Part shown: positions 12,258 through 24,690 of the stretch, piece by piece
Numbering within the stretch: the stretch's first letter is position 1
Layout of the letters: each line of letters begins with the position of its first letter
DNA from: Spirodela intermedia
Lineage: Eukaryota; Streptophyta; Magnoliopsida; Alismatales; Araceae
Assembly (NCBI GenBank): GCA_902729315.2
Contig: LR746266.1
Span: 3,730,759 to 3,794,758, forward strand
DNA length: 64,000 nt
Reading direction: 5' to 3'
Translations under genes and position numbers: made by a program
Notes under the pieces: model-generated
What the model was told of the DNA's origin: nothing
Seen by the model: only the letters and a program-made list of their open reading frames with translations
Database searches by the model: none

Positions 12258-13274
12258 CCTCCCTCTCTGTGCTTCTCTACTAGGTTCACTAGGGTGTTGA
12301 CGATAGGAGACTTTAGTGCCCTGTCATGAATAACTGCGTTCATATTTTGGTCAACTGCATCCACGGTCTCGAGTTTGAACTGTAATCTATTGTATTATTA
12401 GTAAAGAAGGTCGTATATTTCGTTTTCGGGATGATTCCGAACGCCGATCACGACGAAAGACGGAGGAAACCGGGCTGAGTATCCGTCCATTCCAAGACCG
12501 GGAAATGGCTTCAATCCCATCCTGGGGTCTGCAAAAGTAAAGCCCAATCCATGGCTGTTGGATGCCATCAATCCCGGTCGTCGTCGACGATCAAATCGAC
12601 GTAGACATATTTCATCAGACTCTCAAGTCTTCTTTGGTTTCTTTCTTTTCTGTCGCGCAGTAGGCCTTCAGACTCGACGAGAAGGAGAGAGAGAGAGATT
12701 GGAACATACGAGATCATACTGTAGCTCAGGTCGACACTGAGATCCACTGGTCTTGTTGAGCTCATGCATCCGTCGGGGAATCAGTGAGGGCCTTACGTCA
12801 TTGTCTCGAGGAGGGAGGGGAGCTCCGGATAAATCAAGAAGAGTCGGCCGAATCACCCCAAACGCTGTAGCAGAGCATTGACAGGCGGGGGAAGGAGGAC
12901 GATGACAGAGGGCACAGCGGAGAACATGGGGGAACGCCTTGGAGGATCGATTGCGCTCCATACACATGGGTCCCCCATAAATGCGCCCTCGCCTACCTTC
13001 CGATCCCCTGTTTCTGAATAGGCGAGCCATTCATGCCGCAGTCGCCTTTGCGTCTGCCGCGGCGTGTGCAGGAACAGCGCGAAGGTATATCCGGTGAGAA
13101 GTTTCTTCCCAGCTTTGGGAATCTGCTTCCCCATTACGCCCTGCTTCTTCGAGGGATTGGAAAGGAGATGTCTCATTTATTGACAGCCGTTGAATCACTG
13201 TTCTCCTTCTTCCCTTCCGGCTACATCGAGAGGAAAATCTTGGACGTATCGAAACATTTTGTAGGAAGTAAACG

Positions 13275-13313
<39 letters not shown>

Positions 13314-13347
13314 CTCACGTTGTGTAGTGGCCTTACAAGCCAGAGGA
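10127..13347. other. Intergenic region, mixed GC content, no gene recognised
   Basis: It holds the 3' flank of the BIG GRAIN 1-like gene, an AT-rich block (about 10940-11400), a GC-rich block (about 11400-12140) with an orphan CAG|GTAAGA donor-like site near 11504, a CT tract (12214-12254) and a second CT tract (13279-13308). The GC-rich block could be a leader exon of a lost gene, but I find no conserved coding frame. The right end is the 3' flank of CYP85A. Confidence 0.45.
12214..12254. repeat. (CT)n microsatellite
   Basis: About 40 bp of CT dinucleotides after a C-rich run, in intergenic DNA. Confidence 0.8.
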
Positions 13348-15135
13348 TTAGTAGTCCCGGAGCCGGATATGCAGACCCTTCGCCGCTTCCACTCTTGGAA
13401 ATTGCAGTATCTCTTCCCCACCGACTTCTTCCCATCTGAACCACAATAGGAAATTAAGCGGTGGGGGTAAGATTTACAGGAAGAACAGGGAGCTTGAAAC
13501 AGGGAAGGAGGAGAAGGCTCGCCTGTAGCTCGTCAGAAAGTAGTGAAGGAATATGGAAATCTTCACCACTCCCAGCTCCTTCCCTGGACACAGCCTGCTC
13601 CCTCCGCCGAACAGAGTGAAATAATGGTGCGACTCCAAGCTCTTATCCTGCCATGGCGATGGCGGTGGAGAGAATATGGGTCAGTCTAGGGGCAACCCAG
13701 GCCGCAGAGCTCTGTGGCCGGGTGGGAGAAGGAATTCACCGACCTGCCACCTCCATGGATTGAAGCGGAGAGGCTCTGGGTACTGAAAAGGATCGTAGTT
13801 GGTCTCCCTCGTGTAGACGTAGATCTTCCACCCTCTCGGAATAGTAAACCCTTTTATCTGCAAGTCCTCAGTCGTCTTCCTCAGAACTCCATTAACTATC
13901 GTCGCTAATCTCATGGTCTCGTAGATCACCTGCAACAACCAGCACAACCAAACTAACTTCAGTAAGCTTTCACCGCTGATCTCATATCGAAAACGAGGAA
14001 CGGGTGTGACTCGTTTTTACCGCACGTGTGACGTTCATGGACTTGTAATCCTCCCAGTCGATCGCCTCCCCCGTTGACTTCCTCCTCCTGATCGCCAAGT
14101 GCTCCTCCTGACGACGGAAAACGATCCACGGTTAACAGCTAAATTAGGTTCACATACTTCCAGTGAGGATCCAGCGGGCTTCTTACCCTGACTTCCTGAA
14201 GAGCTCTCGGATGATCATGGAGATACTTGAGGACCATCATCGACGTCGTCGAGACGGTCTCATAGCCGGAGTAGATGATGGTGATCAGTAGATCGATCAT
14301 CTGATCGTCTGTAAGCTCACGCCCCGTCTTCGGTTCAGTTTGGAGGAGCGAGCTGAGCATATCTCTGCTCTCGGTACTGGAAGAACGTCTCCTTTCCCGC
14401 ACCAACTCTCTGAGCATGCTCACTATCTTCTTCCTTGACTGTATATAGATAGATACACATATTTAGACGGACAGAGAGACAGATAGATAGAGAAATTGAT
14501 AGAGAGAGAGAGAGAGATAAGGTCTGTCATCAAGCACGTGTACGGGGAGGGAGACTTGCTTGGAAGGCCCGGCGGTAGTTTGTGCCTGGGAGATCGATGG
14601 GAAGAGACAGAGTACCGAGGACGACCATGGAAAACTCTTCCTTGAGCTTGTCGGCGATCTTGCCGGCCTCAATCCCGGCGATCAGCTTGAGAGAAGTAAG
14701 AAAGGCTATCTGAAGAAGACCCATCAAACCATTCGTTAAGTTTCATGGCGCATTCTCTAAACATAGGGGGAGTTGTTCGTGAGCATCGACCTCTCTGGTC
14801 CTCTCCTGAATATCAACTGTTTGGCCGCTCCATCCGCAGAGATGAGACCGCATGAAGTAGTCCAGCTTGGGGAGGAGCTCCTCTCTGATCGCAGTGGGGC
14901 CGATGAGGGAGAGTAGCACCCCCCTCATCGACTTGTGGAGGGCGCCGTGGACGGCGGCGATGTTCCACCTCCCCAGAATGTCCAGCATCGACTGAGGGTA
15001 CCCCGGAACGAGGCCCTTTCCTTCGTTCATGAGGATGAACCTGTTCACCTCTGGATCCATGGAGACGACTGTGGGGCAGCCCAGTATGTGGGACTTGAAC
15101 AGATTTCCGTGCCTACAGAGGAGCCGGGGATGGTT

Positions 15136-15178
<43 letters not shown>

Positions 15179-15520
15179 AATAGAGAGGTTGAGAAGAGCC
15201 ACTCGAGCTTCATGGAAACAAATTTACAGGGTACTGGCGAACCAGGAGAGACAAAGAAGGAAGAACGATATTCGGGATGCGAAAAGAAGAAAGCAGAAAG
15301 AAAGAGAGAGAGGGAGAGGAGAGAGAGACCTAGCTCTCTGGTTCTTCATGAAGCTGGGCCCGTGCTTGAGGAACTCCGTCGTCTCCCCGAACACCGGCCA
15401 GCCCATGGTCCCCGGCGGCAGGCCTTCGCTCCTATACTTCACATCGTTCCACCTCAACAGGACGCCGCACAAGAATAGGAATCCCAAGGCCCCTCCCAAG
15501 ACCAGACCGAGGATCACCAT
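13348..15520 (-). CDS. CYP85A: Brassinosteroid-6-oxidase, cytochrome P450 CYP85A (complete, 8 exons)
   Basis: Exons: 15330-15520, 14791-15112, 14560-14709, 14187-14438, 14021-14107, 13744-13929, 13523-13647, 13348-13435. Together they give 466 aa, the normal CYP85A length. The product has an N-terminal membrane anchor ([19 protein letters not shown]), the [18 protein letters not shown] hinge, oxygen-binding [10 protein letters not shown] (I helix), the ExxR motif ETMR, PERF-like FNPWRW, and the heme loop [13 protein letters not shown]85A enzymes at the ER oxidise C-6 of 6-deoxo-brassinosteroids to castasterone, a rate-limiting step that is usually feedback regulated. All junctions read through in phase. 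Introns 3 and 7 start with GC (GCAAGT and GCGAGC) instead of GT; the other donors are GT. Intron 1 and the promoter hold GA tracts. No lesion is seen, so the gene is probably functional. Confidence 0.93.
15141..15176. repeat. (GA)n microsatellite in CYP85A intron 1
   Basis: About 36 bp of GA on the plus strand, which is a CT-rich pyrimidine tract in the sense transcript, ending about 28 bp before the exon 2 acceptor. It may act as the polypyrimidine tract. Confidence 0.8.
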
Positions 15521-15592
15521 GTCTCCGCCTCGAGCTCCTGCCAAGCTCTCCAATGGCAATGGTTTTGCTCTCAAATCCGACACCACGGCAAG

Positions 15593-15600
15593 CTATATAA
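15593..15600 (-). promoter_or_regulatory. TATA box of CYP85A
   Basis: The sense strand reads TTATATAG about 75 bp upstream of the ATG at 15520. Immediately upstream in the sense direction lie the CTT and CT tracts. Confidence 0.6.
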
Positions 15601-15626
15601 AGACATCCGGGAAGGAGCAAACGACC

Positions 15627-15628
<2 letters not shown>

Positions 15629-15679
<51 letters not shown>

Positions 15680-15690
15680 CGACGACGACG

Positions 15691-15724
<34 letters not shown>
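15629..15724. repeat. (AAG)n followed by (GA)n, CYP85A promoter
   Basis: About 40 bp of AAG triplets, a short GAC run (15678-15690), then about 35 bp of GA. On the CYP85A sense strand this is a CT/CTT pyrimidine stretch just upstream of the TATA box. Confidence 0.85.
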
Positions 15725-15730
<6 letters not shown>

Positions 15731-17760
15731 TTTTCACCCCGAGATTGACAACAGCTACGAACGTCAAACTTCACACGTGCCCGCAGAAGGATAACATTCC
15801 CTCGCAGTTCACAAAAGCTTCGTACATATGTTGGCGAGGAAAAGATTCCCCACACGTGCCCTCCCCGGGTCTGAATCGGCCGAGTCGGCTTGGAACCGGC
15901 CTGCCCGGTATGGGCACTCTCCAAGGCGGCTCGCACCATAAATATACAAAGAGGAGCTGGTGTCCAGTGGCCATTGAGGAAAGAAAAATCTTCTCTGATC
16001 AACAGGGGAGAGAGAAAGAGAGAGGGAGAGGGAGATGGAGAGAGAGAGAGAGAGAGAGGGAGATGGAGAGAGAGAGGGAGGAGGTGGGGAGAGGGGGGGG
16101 GGTTGGGTTTGGCACATGGTGGGCACTGAAGGTTCCTTGTCCCTCACATGCCCGCCAAGTATATCTGCTCGTCCCATCGCATTCTACTGCTGAACCGACT
16201 CTTGGAAGCATGTGAATTCCCAGATGGGCATGAACGCTTGACGGCATAGAGAGAGAGAGAGAGAGAGAGAGAGTTTTCGGGTCCAGTGGGAACTGCTGCC
16301 CCGAAGTTTTCTTCTCTCGGGAGCCGAGGCAGCTGGACGAAGACCAGAGTGTGACCAATCACCCCGTGAAGAGGGAGGCGGGGGGTCACAAGCCGATACG
16401 TGGTGACGTCACTAGAGCATGGCTTCCCGGAGTCCTACGAGTCATTCACCGACGTGGGCGGTGCGGCCGCCCTCGTGTTCACTCCTGTTACAACGAATAC
16501 CTCCTCTGGGCTAAAAGATTCGGACACCCACACCGGGCGGTTAATAACCGACGCAGTGGAGGAGGACTTTTCTCTAATTTACCGGCAGAGGGGGGCCGGG
16601 GGGGCACCACATTGTAGCTGCCCTCTGCGGCGGCTGTCGGCGGTGCCAGTGCTGAGCCTGCTCACGGGGGAGGCCTTTCATAGATCGGTCAATTTATTGT
16701 ACCCGCTCGTGTGGCGGTCCCCGGGCCAGCCAGAGGAGGAGGACGACGACGACCTGCGGGGTCTCGTGCAAGCCGATGGCCCGATCTCTGCTGCCGGCGT
16801 CCGGCTCTTCTCCGTCTTCTTCGCCGTCGCCATGCGCACGGGCGGCACAGGTAGACAGATGACTGGCCTGCATGGGGAAGAGTAAACCGAGGGGAAAGGG
16901 GAATTCGATCCCGGGAAAGGTCGGTCGCCGAGCTCGGTGGAAGCGGACACGCCACGGCTGGCCGGTTACCGAGGACGCGCGCGGCCGCCGCCCGCCCCGA
17001 CGCCGCCGGCCCGCCAATTCTTTATGGCGCCCCCTCGCAGCTTTGCCGGCAGCTTTTGGGAAGCAGCGTGACATGAAAGAGGAAGTATGAGGCGGGGCGT
17101 GGGAGCCCGCTGTGCGTCAATATAATACGGAAAAGAGCCTCCGGGGGGAGGGGGGAGGGGCGAGGTTTATTTATGAGCGTCCATGAGTTGTTCGTGGAAT
17201 GTCCAGCTGGAAGAAACCTGACCCGCCGTTATTTCACACGTTGCCCCGGGGTGGGAGGGAAGGTTAAAGGCCCACGCCGCCGTCCGGCCCCCGTCGCCTT
17301 CTTCACTTTCCGCCGCTCGTGTGCCCCTCCACGCGCGCGGCGGCCTACCCTGATGGCTGGCGGTAGGCTAGTCGCTAGCGCTGTCGACCGCCGGGGGCGG
17401 GTCTCCGGCGATGGCCCGGATTCAAGGTAGACTTCTCCATCTCCGACAAAAGATGCTGCGAATCTACATCACCTAATGCGTGAATCCTGGTCGGAGTTGG
17501 ATTGTTCCGACAAGATCGAACCGCGGTTGACCAGCCGGCGGACTGGCGGACCTCTCTTCTCCACGAAAGAGACAAGAGCCGGCCGCGAAGGGCAGCCGGC
17601 AGGCGCCGCTCGCCGTCGGCGGCTGGCCCTGCCGGGGAGATCCTCGTGAGGGCGGCGCCGCCCAGATGACCAATTCTTGACAACCTTTACGAGAAGACCT
17701 CTGCTGCTTTCCACACGGCCGGCGGTCCATTTAAGAGCGTCACCGGACCACAGCCAATAG
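15725..17760. other. GC-rich upstream region of CYP85A, no gene recognised
   Basis: GA tracts are at 16008-16080 and 16248-16273. From about 16380 to 17740 the DNA is strongly GC and CpG rich, with several overlapping open frames on both strands and no recognisable domain. It may be a CpG-rich distal promoter or a decayed exon cluster. Confidence 0.45.
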
Positions 17761-20700
17761 TTTAGTTCTAGGAAACGTACGATAATAACTGTCCCATCGC
17801 GATGGCGACCTCTTAAATCGTTGGAGCTGAGCTGTGGGTCACTATAAGCTTACTTCGCTAACTCCACTTTTGCTAGTATTAGTTGTCTTCGATGACACCA
17901 AGCAAACTAATTGCTGTACGGTTACTTTGTATATGGGTTTGTGTATTCCTCTAACATAGGATTACATTTCTTCATGGAAGACCAGTCTACTTAATAAGAT
18001 AGTGAGTCCCTTTTACTTTTAACGAAGAACCTCTATAATCTTTGATGAGACTGCTTTGGAGCACCAGAATTGTGGTGCCACTATGACTCTATTAGGGCAG
18101 AGTAACCATTCCTCTTATGAGATGATTAAACATCAGAAGTCGCTTAAGTGAGACCTCACCACCTCTTTGTTGCGATGTTGACATGCCCACCCCGTTGACC
18201 TTGTTCTTCCTAAGACGTGTGCCACACTTTTGCATTGCATGCCTCTACGCCTCGTACAACCTTGTGCTGCACCATGTTGCGTGATATTACATGCCTCCAT
18301 AGCCACATTGCTCATGCGGCACTATGTTGCATTGTGCCAATGTTATGTTATGGCGTTGCCTCATATTCATGACCTATGAGACTCACCCTTTGAACCTTCT
18401 CTTGTCATGGTAAAATCATCCAATCGAGTTGGGCACACCAACAGTCCCATATGCTCTATGTATCTACGTAGGTGACATCTCCAAGGTTCATGAGGTGTTT
18501 TTCGTGATCATCAATTCATCTTAATCAAGGTGTTTGCACTTATGCATGAGTGTCAGAGGGGTTCATTTAAGTCTAACCACTCTTATTTCATTGTGTCAGT
18601 CTTAATCATCACTCAAGTGATGTTGAGTGGTCTTGCCAATGTGAATAAGCACACAAAGACTCAAGAGATGTGTATTCCTCACCCCTTTGGAGAACCTCTT
18701 CCCTAGTTAGAGGGCACCACTTTTATCATGGTGATGTCCTTACATTGTCTAGCCCTCATAAATGCCACTATAACTACCTTGAGTAGATATGGGGGTGGTC
18801 TATTTACACTAGTTGTTGGTGTAACTATCAACATTACTGTCCCTAGTCATGGTGAGGGGGCAATCCTCATTTGTAGCAATTGCTAGCCACTATGTCCTTA
18901 CATTCCCTACCTCTATGGTCTATAATGTTACCCCCATAACACATCTAGAAGTTTCACCATGTTGTATATGTCATGTCATGTTGATATTGTGTCAATACTA
19001 TCTTTGATGATATGCTATATTGTGTCAATACATATCTCTATATGTGCTGCACCATGTTAATGCACACTCACCCACATGTGTGGCCACATTTGATACATCA
19101 TTAATATAGAAGATATCAAAATTCAGCCTTGAATCCACAAAGCATAAATTTTGGTGAAGAAGCTAAGATTTGGGTTTGCATAACTAGTAATTGTTACCCT
19201 TCAATCTACAAGGATTTGTTGAGGCAATCTTGAATCCACAGGATTAAAAGGGTTTCTTTGAATCCACAAATGTGTTTGAATCTAGAAGTAGAGAGAGAGA
19301 ATCCCAAAGAAAGAAATTGTTGTAGTACTAAGAAATTCCTTTGGGGTTATAATGTGAGACCTTTGAGTGTACCAAATTTTTATTATAACACTTGTAAAAT
19401 GGTAGTTTGATTTTATTGACTCTTTAAAATAGATTTTAAGTATCTTTAAATAAATTTAAAACAAACTAAAAGCAGAAAAAATAATATCTGGTATGTTTAT
19501 GATATATTTTATTATGGACTAGATATGACATTACGTCATCTTGAGCCAATAGTTTTCTATTCACACTTTTGAGCCTTCTAGTTTGTTAGAATTATCTAGT
19601 GAGTGCGCTGCATTAACACTATCTCATGCTAGTAGTGAGCTCTCATGTATTTGATCTCATTTCTTCAAAAAAAGGAATAAGAGGTTACTATGTCATAATG
19701 AGGTTACTATGTTCTTATGTATGTTTTGTTCTTGATGCACACCTTTACACATCTATCCTTGTAGTATCCCATACTTGTGCTGATATGTGTGCACTGGTAT
19801 ATATGTCATACTACCTCAACCTAATAGTGAGTTTCTACATCCAACACCTTGTTCTTCCATGAGAGGGTTGTTACATCTTGATTTAATCCCGTCATCAACC
19901 CTCTATCAAAATATCCATACCCTTCCCACAACCCAACAATTATCAACATTCTTCAAATTCCAACCCTTCCTCATGCCAATGATGATCAAATGCCTAAATC
20001 ATAATTAAAGTGATGAATCGATGAAGGGAGTAAATCAATGAATGGAATTTGAAGAATGTTGGTAGTTGTTGGGGTGTGGGTGGGGTATGGATATCTTGAT
20101 AGAGAGTAAATCATAGTTAAATCTATCAAATTTTAGTGATGAATCAATGAAGGGAATAAATAACCTCTTGTTTTTTGGGTTTAAAATGATATGAGCACAT
20201 GCTAATTATCTATAAAGACCTTAAACTTAAAATGAGGGGCCATTTAATTTTGATTTTTCATAATTTACATGAAATATAAGTAATCCTCTCTTTTTTACCT
20301 AGTCTTTTGGCTGATATTAAATTTTAAAACTCTATTTACATGCTCTAGCTATCCCTATATTGACTATTTGAAGAAACATATTTACTTTAATTTAAATAAT
20401 AATAATAATACCTCCTTGTTAATAAAGGTACATAGGCACTTTTCTTGGTGCTATGATGTCCTTGTCTTTGTTGGTCTGGAGAGAGAAGGGGAAAGAGAGC
20501 AAAAATATTATAAAGTTTTGGGAGAGAAATGTGATAGTAGTTCTCAATCAAGTTAAGATTTTTTTAATCATGATAAATATTCAATAATATGGACCATAGA
20601 ATATTGAAAACTATTGTAACTATAAGGTTAGCTGACACATCAAGAAGGGAGTGAATTTGAGTTTCTAAAAATTTACATTTTTTATATTTATGTTGAATTT

Positions 20701-23360
20701 CCACTCATACCTATCTACATCTCAATAAATATATCAAAACACATGTTATGATAGGACTTTCCAACACCCTCTCCCTAACTACTTCACCTCTCATCTAACT
20801 ACTTTTAGTTTTAGATAGAAAAACCCTCTAATAACTATAAAATGATCAGTTGTCCAAACCAAACAACTTCACCTTCACAAAGGGTTAACACCTCTTGGGT
20901 CAAATACACTCTTCTTATCATTCAATTACATTATGACCTGATAGAAAGTAATTATTGTAGTAAATGAGTTGACCATTTGTTAAATTATATTAATGAAAAA
21001 GATTAACCTTTCTTGTTTGTCATAGATGTGTGAGGTGCAAATAGTTTGATGATGAATACTGAATATTTATATGTTTTTAAATTAAAATTAAAATTTATTC
21101 TCGAATAAATAAGTCTTTATTCTATAATATTCTCTATTTCCTCAAATAAATAATTTTCACAATATTTGTCTATTTTTTAAAACAAAATTATAATATTGAA
21201 ACCTTTCAAACTTTGATTCTTCATATTTTTACAGCCTTCTAAATTCAAAATTGAACAAGATTTTTTGAACTTATTGGATAACAATTAGAGATCTACATGG
21301 GATCTACATCATCAAAATTTTCTTCTCTTTTTGTCTACATAAGAATCTACCAAGTCATAGTTGAAATATTATTTCAAAAACTTGAAATTTAAATATATTA
21401 TTTTTTATCTTTCTAATTTAATGCAGATGAAACTTTGAAGAATTTTTATAAAATCATATAAAAACTGATGATCTAAATATATAGGTAGTTCATCATGTAT
21501 AAGCCAAACAAAAATTCTCACTTTAACAAATGTGCCAACTTGTAGCATATGACCTTATCTTAACCTTTCATTTCTGGATTTTTCTTCAAATGATAATATT
21601 TTATGTTCAACTAATCTTAAGATAGACAACCATTTAATTGATTAGAACTTTAGATTTAATCATGAGTAATGAAATCAAATTATGTTAATAAAAAATCATT
21701 GTAATAAATTTGTGGAATGCATTAAGTATTTGAAACATATAAGTGACACAAATAAATAATCATCAATATAAAATAATAATGTGTCAATAAATTTTAATTT
21801 ATAATCATCAAAACCAAAGGCATAAAAAAGTAACAAAGAAATAATTGATAAAGAATTTTTTAGTTTATGGGGACCTAAAATAACATGATAGAAGATAGTA
21901 AAAGAAAATAATTCAATTGATTCTTGGCTAAAAAATAACTCAAAATTATGAAGTTTCACACACAATGTTGGAAATGATTTGTACTAATTAGGAACTTCCA
22001 AAGTACTGGACCATTTTCTATTTTATCCCTTTATTTTATTCATATTTAGAAACTACACATGACATACATCACCAAATGATGGGTATTTTTAGGTTAAAAT
22101 TTCTCTTGAGACAACATAACTCATTGGTGATAATCATAAGCTATATTACCCATTAATATCATGTTTGGAATAAATTTTCAATTATTTTTAACAATGACTC
22201 TTAAAAAGTGTCAAATTGAGTAAATAATTGAAAGCGTTTTGAGATCACCTATTGACTTTTAGAGGGTTATAGTTTTGATAATGAAAAAATGGAAGATTAA
22301 ATGGTACCTTTGTGTCATAAAACAATATACTAAAATTTTATTAAATTATTACCAAAGTATTTATCTTACGATTAGAATAGCTACAACTGATTATGGGATT
22401 GATTTCATAACTAGTGTGGTCCTCTTATTTTCAAGATTTAGGGAGATGCATTGAAGGGTAAAATAGTTAATTCATATTTAAAGTTGAACATATATGAGCC
22501 AAAAAAGGAATTTATTATATTAAAATTCTCAAATATAATTTTAAAAATTGTAGAGATATTTTTCTACCATATGTCGCATTTTTTAAAAGAATAAGAAAGT
22601 AGTTTTTTCTAAAACTACTCGTTCCCATCTGAAGACTTTTTTACCGTTAGAAAAAGAAAAATCGTAAAAAAAATCGATTTTTATACCAGAAACATTTTCC
22701 TAATGCTCAAGCAGAGATTAAATTATCCAAGGATCAAAAGTACAAAAATTATTTTAAGCATTTAAAAGTCTATTCTTCACAAAACATTTATATATCTCAA
22801 GGCCAATGAATTAATTCCATGAATGCTATGTATTGAATTTTTAAGAGTTATAAACTATTCTTAATTTGTTCTTGATTACATTCAATAGCTATCTTTCTTA
22901 AAATTATGAATCTAGAAGAGATTAACCTAAGAAAAATTAAGGTTATTTCAAATAATTGTAAATCTAAGAAAAAATAGATTCATGTTAATTGAGTTGGCCT
23001 CCTAGAGTCATGGATCTTAAAGGAGTGTTTCAAAGAAATATTTTGGTTGGGTAGACCTATGAGGGTTGATTGAATACTAGCTGAAGCCTTTGCTTTCACG
23101 AATTGTATCACTTTGATTGAGTAGAACATAAGCACAAGATCTTTAGAATGTGGAGTAGGCTAGTGTGCCAAGCTATTGTAAGATCTGGGTTCAATGTCCT
23201 GATTTTCGAAGAGTCCAATAGTTGAAATAAAAAATACCAATTCAGTCTCTGCCCCTCTTGGTTCCTCTTGTAGCCTCCTTGAAATCACCATCAACAACAC
23301 ATCACAAAAATATTTATTCCTCAAAATTTCATTTTACACGTTGGGAAAAACCATTTGTAT
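17761..23360. other. AT-rich intergenic DNA
   Basis: No gene, RNA gene or transposon domain is recognised. Composition changes abruptly from the GC-rich block at about 17.75 kb. The only clear structure is the inverted repeat at 19901-20104, followed by a diverged direct repeat of GATGAATCAATGAAGGGA-type sequence (about 20013 and 20137). Confidence 0.5.
19901..20104. repeat. Imperfect inverted repeat, ~62-bp arms, ~80-bp loop
   Basis: The left arm 19901-19962 (starts CTCTATCAAAATATCCATAC) pairs with the right arm 20043-20104 (ends GGATATCTTGATAGAG) with only a few mismatches along the arms. It could be a foldback MITE or the source of a long hairpin RNA. No flanking duplication is obvious. 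Confidence 0.75.
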
Positions 23361-24518
23361 TCATTCAAAGGTATCGAGGGGAGTGGGGAGTTGAGTATCG
23401 ATGGTCCCTCTATCTACATCCCCATGCTTAGCGACTCCCTTGAGGTTTGCGCACAACCGTGGAGGCCCTGCTGCACAAGCATGCACGTCATCACAGCCAC
23501 ACAATAGCCGTCCGTTGAGTGTGTCAGTTGCTTGGAATGGCCCTCCTCCCTTACTCCGCTACACTCACATCACAACCAAACATCACTCAGGGACGATGAT
23601 TGTTGAATCACAATTGAGGGACTGGGTAATAAGAACTAAGTAGATAAACTAAAGATCAGGGCCCTTCTAGCTAGTTAATTGGAGGGTAAAACCGAAAATC
23701 CGTGTTTTGTAGATCAGTGTGGGGGAAATAAAGAGGCATTGAAGAGAACGGCGGTTGCCTATAATGTCTATCTTTCGTGGAGAGCCTAAGTTGAAAGGAA
23801 GTCGTGGGGGTGTTTACCTTGTAGTAGTCAACGGCGACGAAGTTGGCCCAGCGGCTGCCGGCGGCGGCGTAGCACGTATGGAGCATGCCCATGAGGTCGG
23901 CGGAGTTGTGGACACACGTGATCTGCTTCAGAGGGATGGAGCTAAAGTAATTGACCAGGACCAGTGACTTGGTCTTGTCGTCGAGCGGTGCGGACTCGGC
24001 CCGATTCCGGCACCTGCCGTCCTTCATCCCTCCGTCTCCATCTGCGCGGACCCACCCCACCTTCGTAAGAGCATCGCATCAGAGGCATCAAATATCTCCC
24101 CGCCGGCGCAAGGAGACTTGGTGAGATATTCCGGCTGTGACTCGTCACTCACACTGGTTCTCCACCATGTAGTTCCACTGGAAGGCGATGCCCTCGCTCT
24201 CCTCCTTGGAGGGGATGGAAGTGAAGACCACCAGCCGCTGGTTGGCGGCGATCATGTCGCTGACGAGCGGCCAGTCGCCGCCGCGGCGGGGCATCCTCGC
24301 CGCCGGGAACCAGTACTTGACCAGGCCTGAGTCGTTGAAGGCTCGGGTCAGCCCGTTGGGAGCTCGGACGTAGTCTTCCAGAATCAAGGTGATGATCTCC
24401 GACGGGTTCGCCGCGAGGAAGGCCTCTATCTCTCGGAACGTCTCCACGGCGGGCTCCTGGGGGTACAAAGTGGCGATGATTCGACTGACAAGAACAGTCA
24501 TGGTATGGGTGCTTTTCC

Positions 24519-24554
<36 letters not shown>

Positions 24555-24563
24555 ACTCTCACC

Positions 24564-24610
<47 letters not shown>

Positions 24611-24613
24611 ACC

Positions 24614-24690
<77 letters not shown>

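Noticed and set aside
13477-13522. In-frame extension of CYP85A exon 7 to a GT donor near 13477
   Set aside because: It would add about 15 residues in a conserved stretch and leave a ~42-nt intron; the GC donor at 13522 restores the family sequence.
15518-15586. Longer CYP85A N-terminus beginning at a GTG at 15586
   Set aside because: The ATG at 15520 gives the family N-terminus directly before the membrane anchor; the extension starts with GTG and overlaps the leader just after the TATA box.
16400-17740. Overlapping open frames in the GC-rich block upstream of CYP85A
   Set aside because: Long frames on both strands are expected at high GC; no motif, signal or splice pattern supports a gene.
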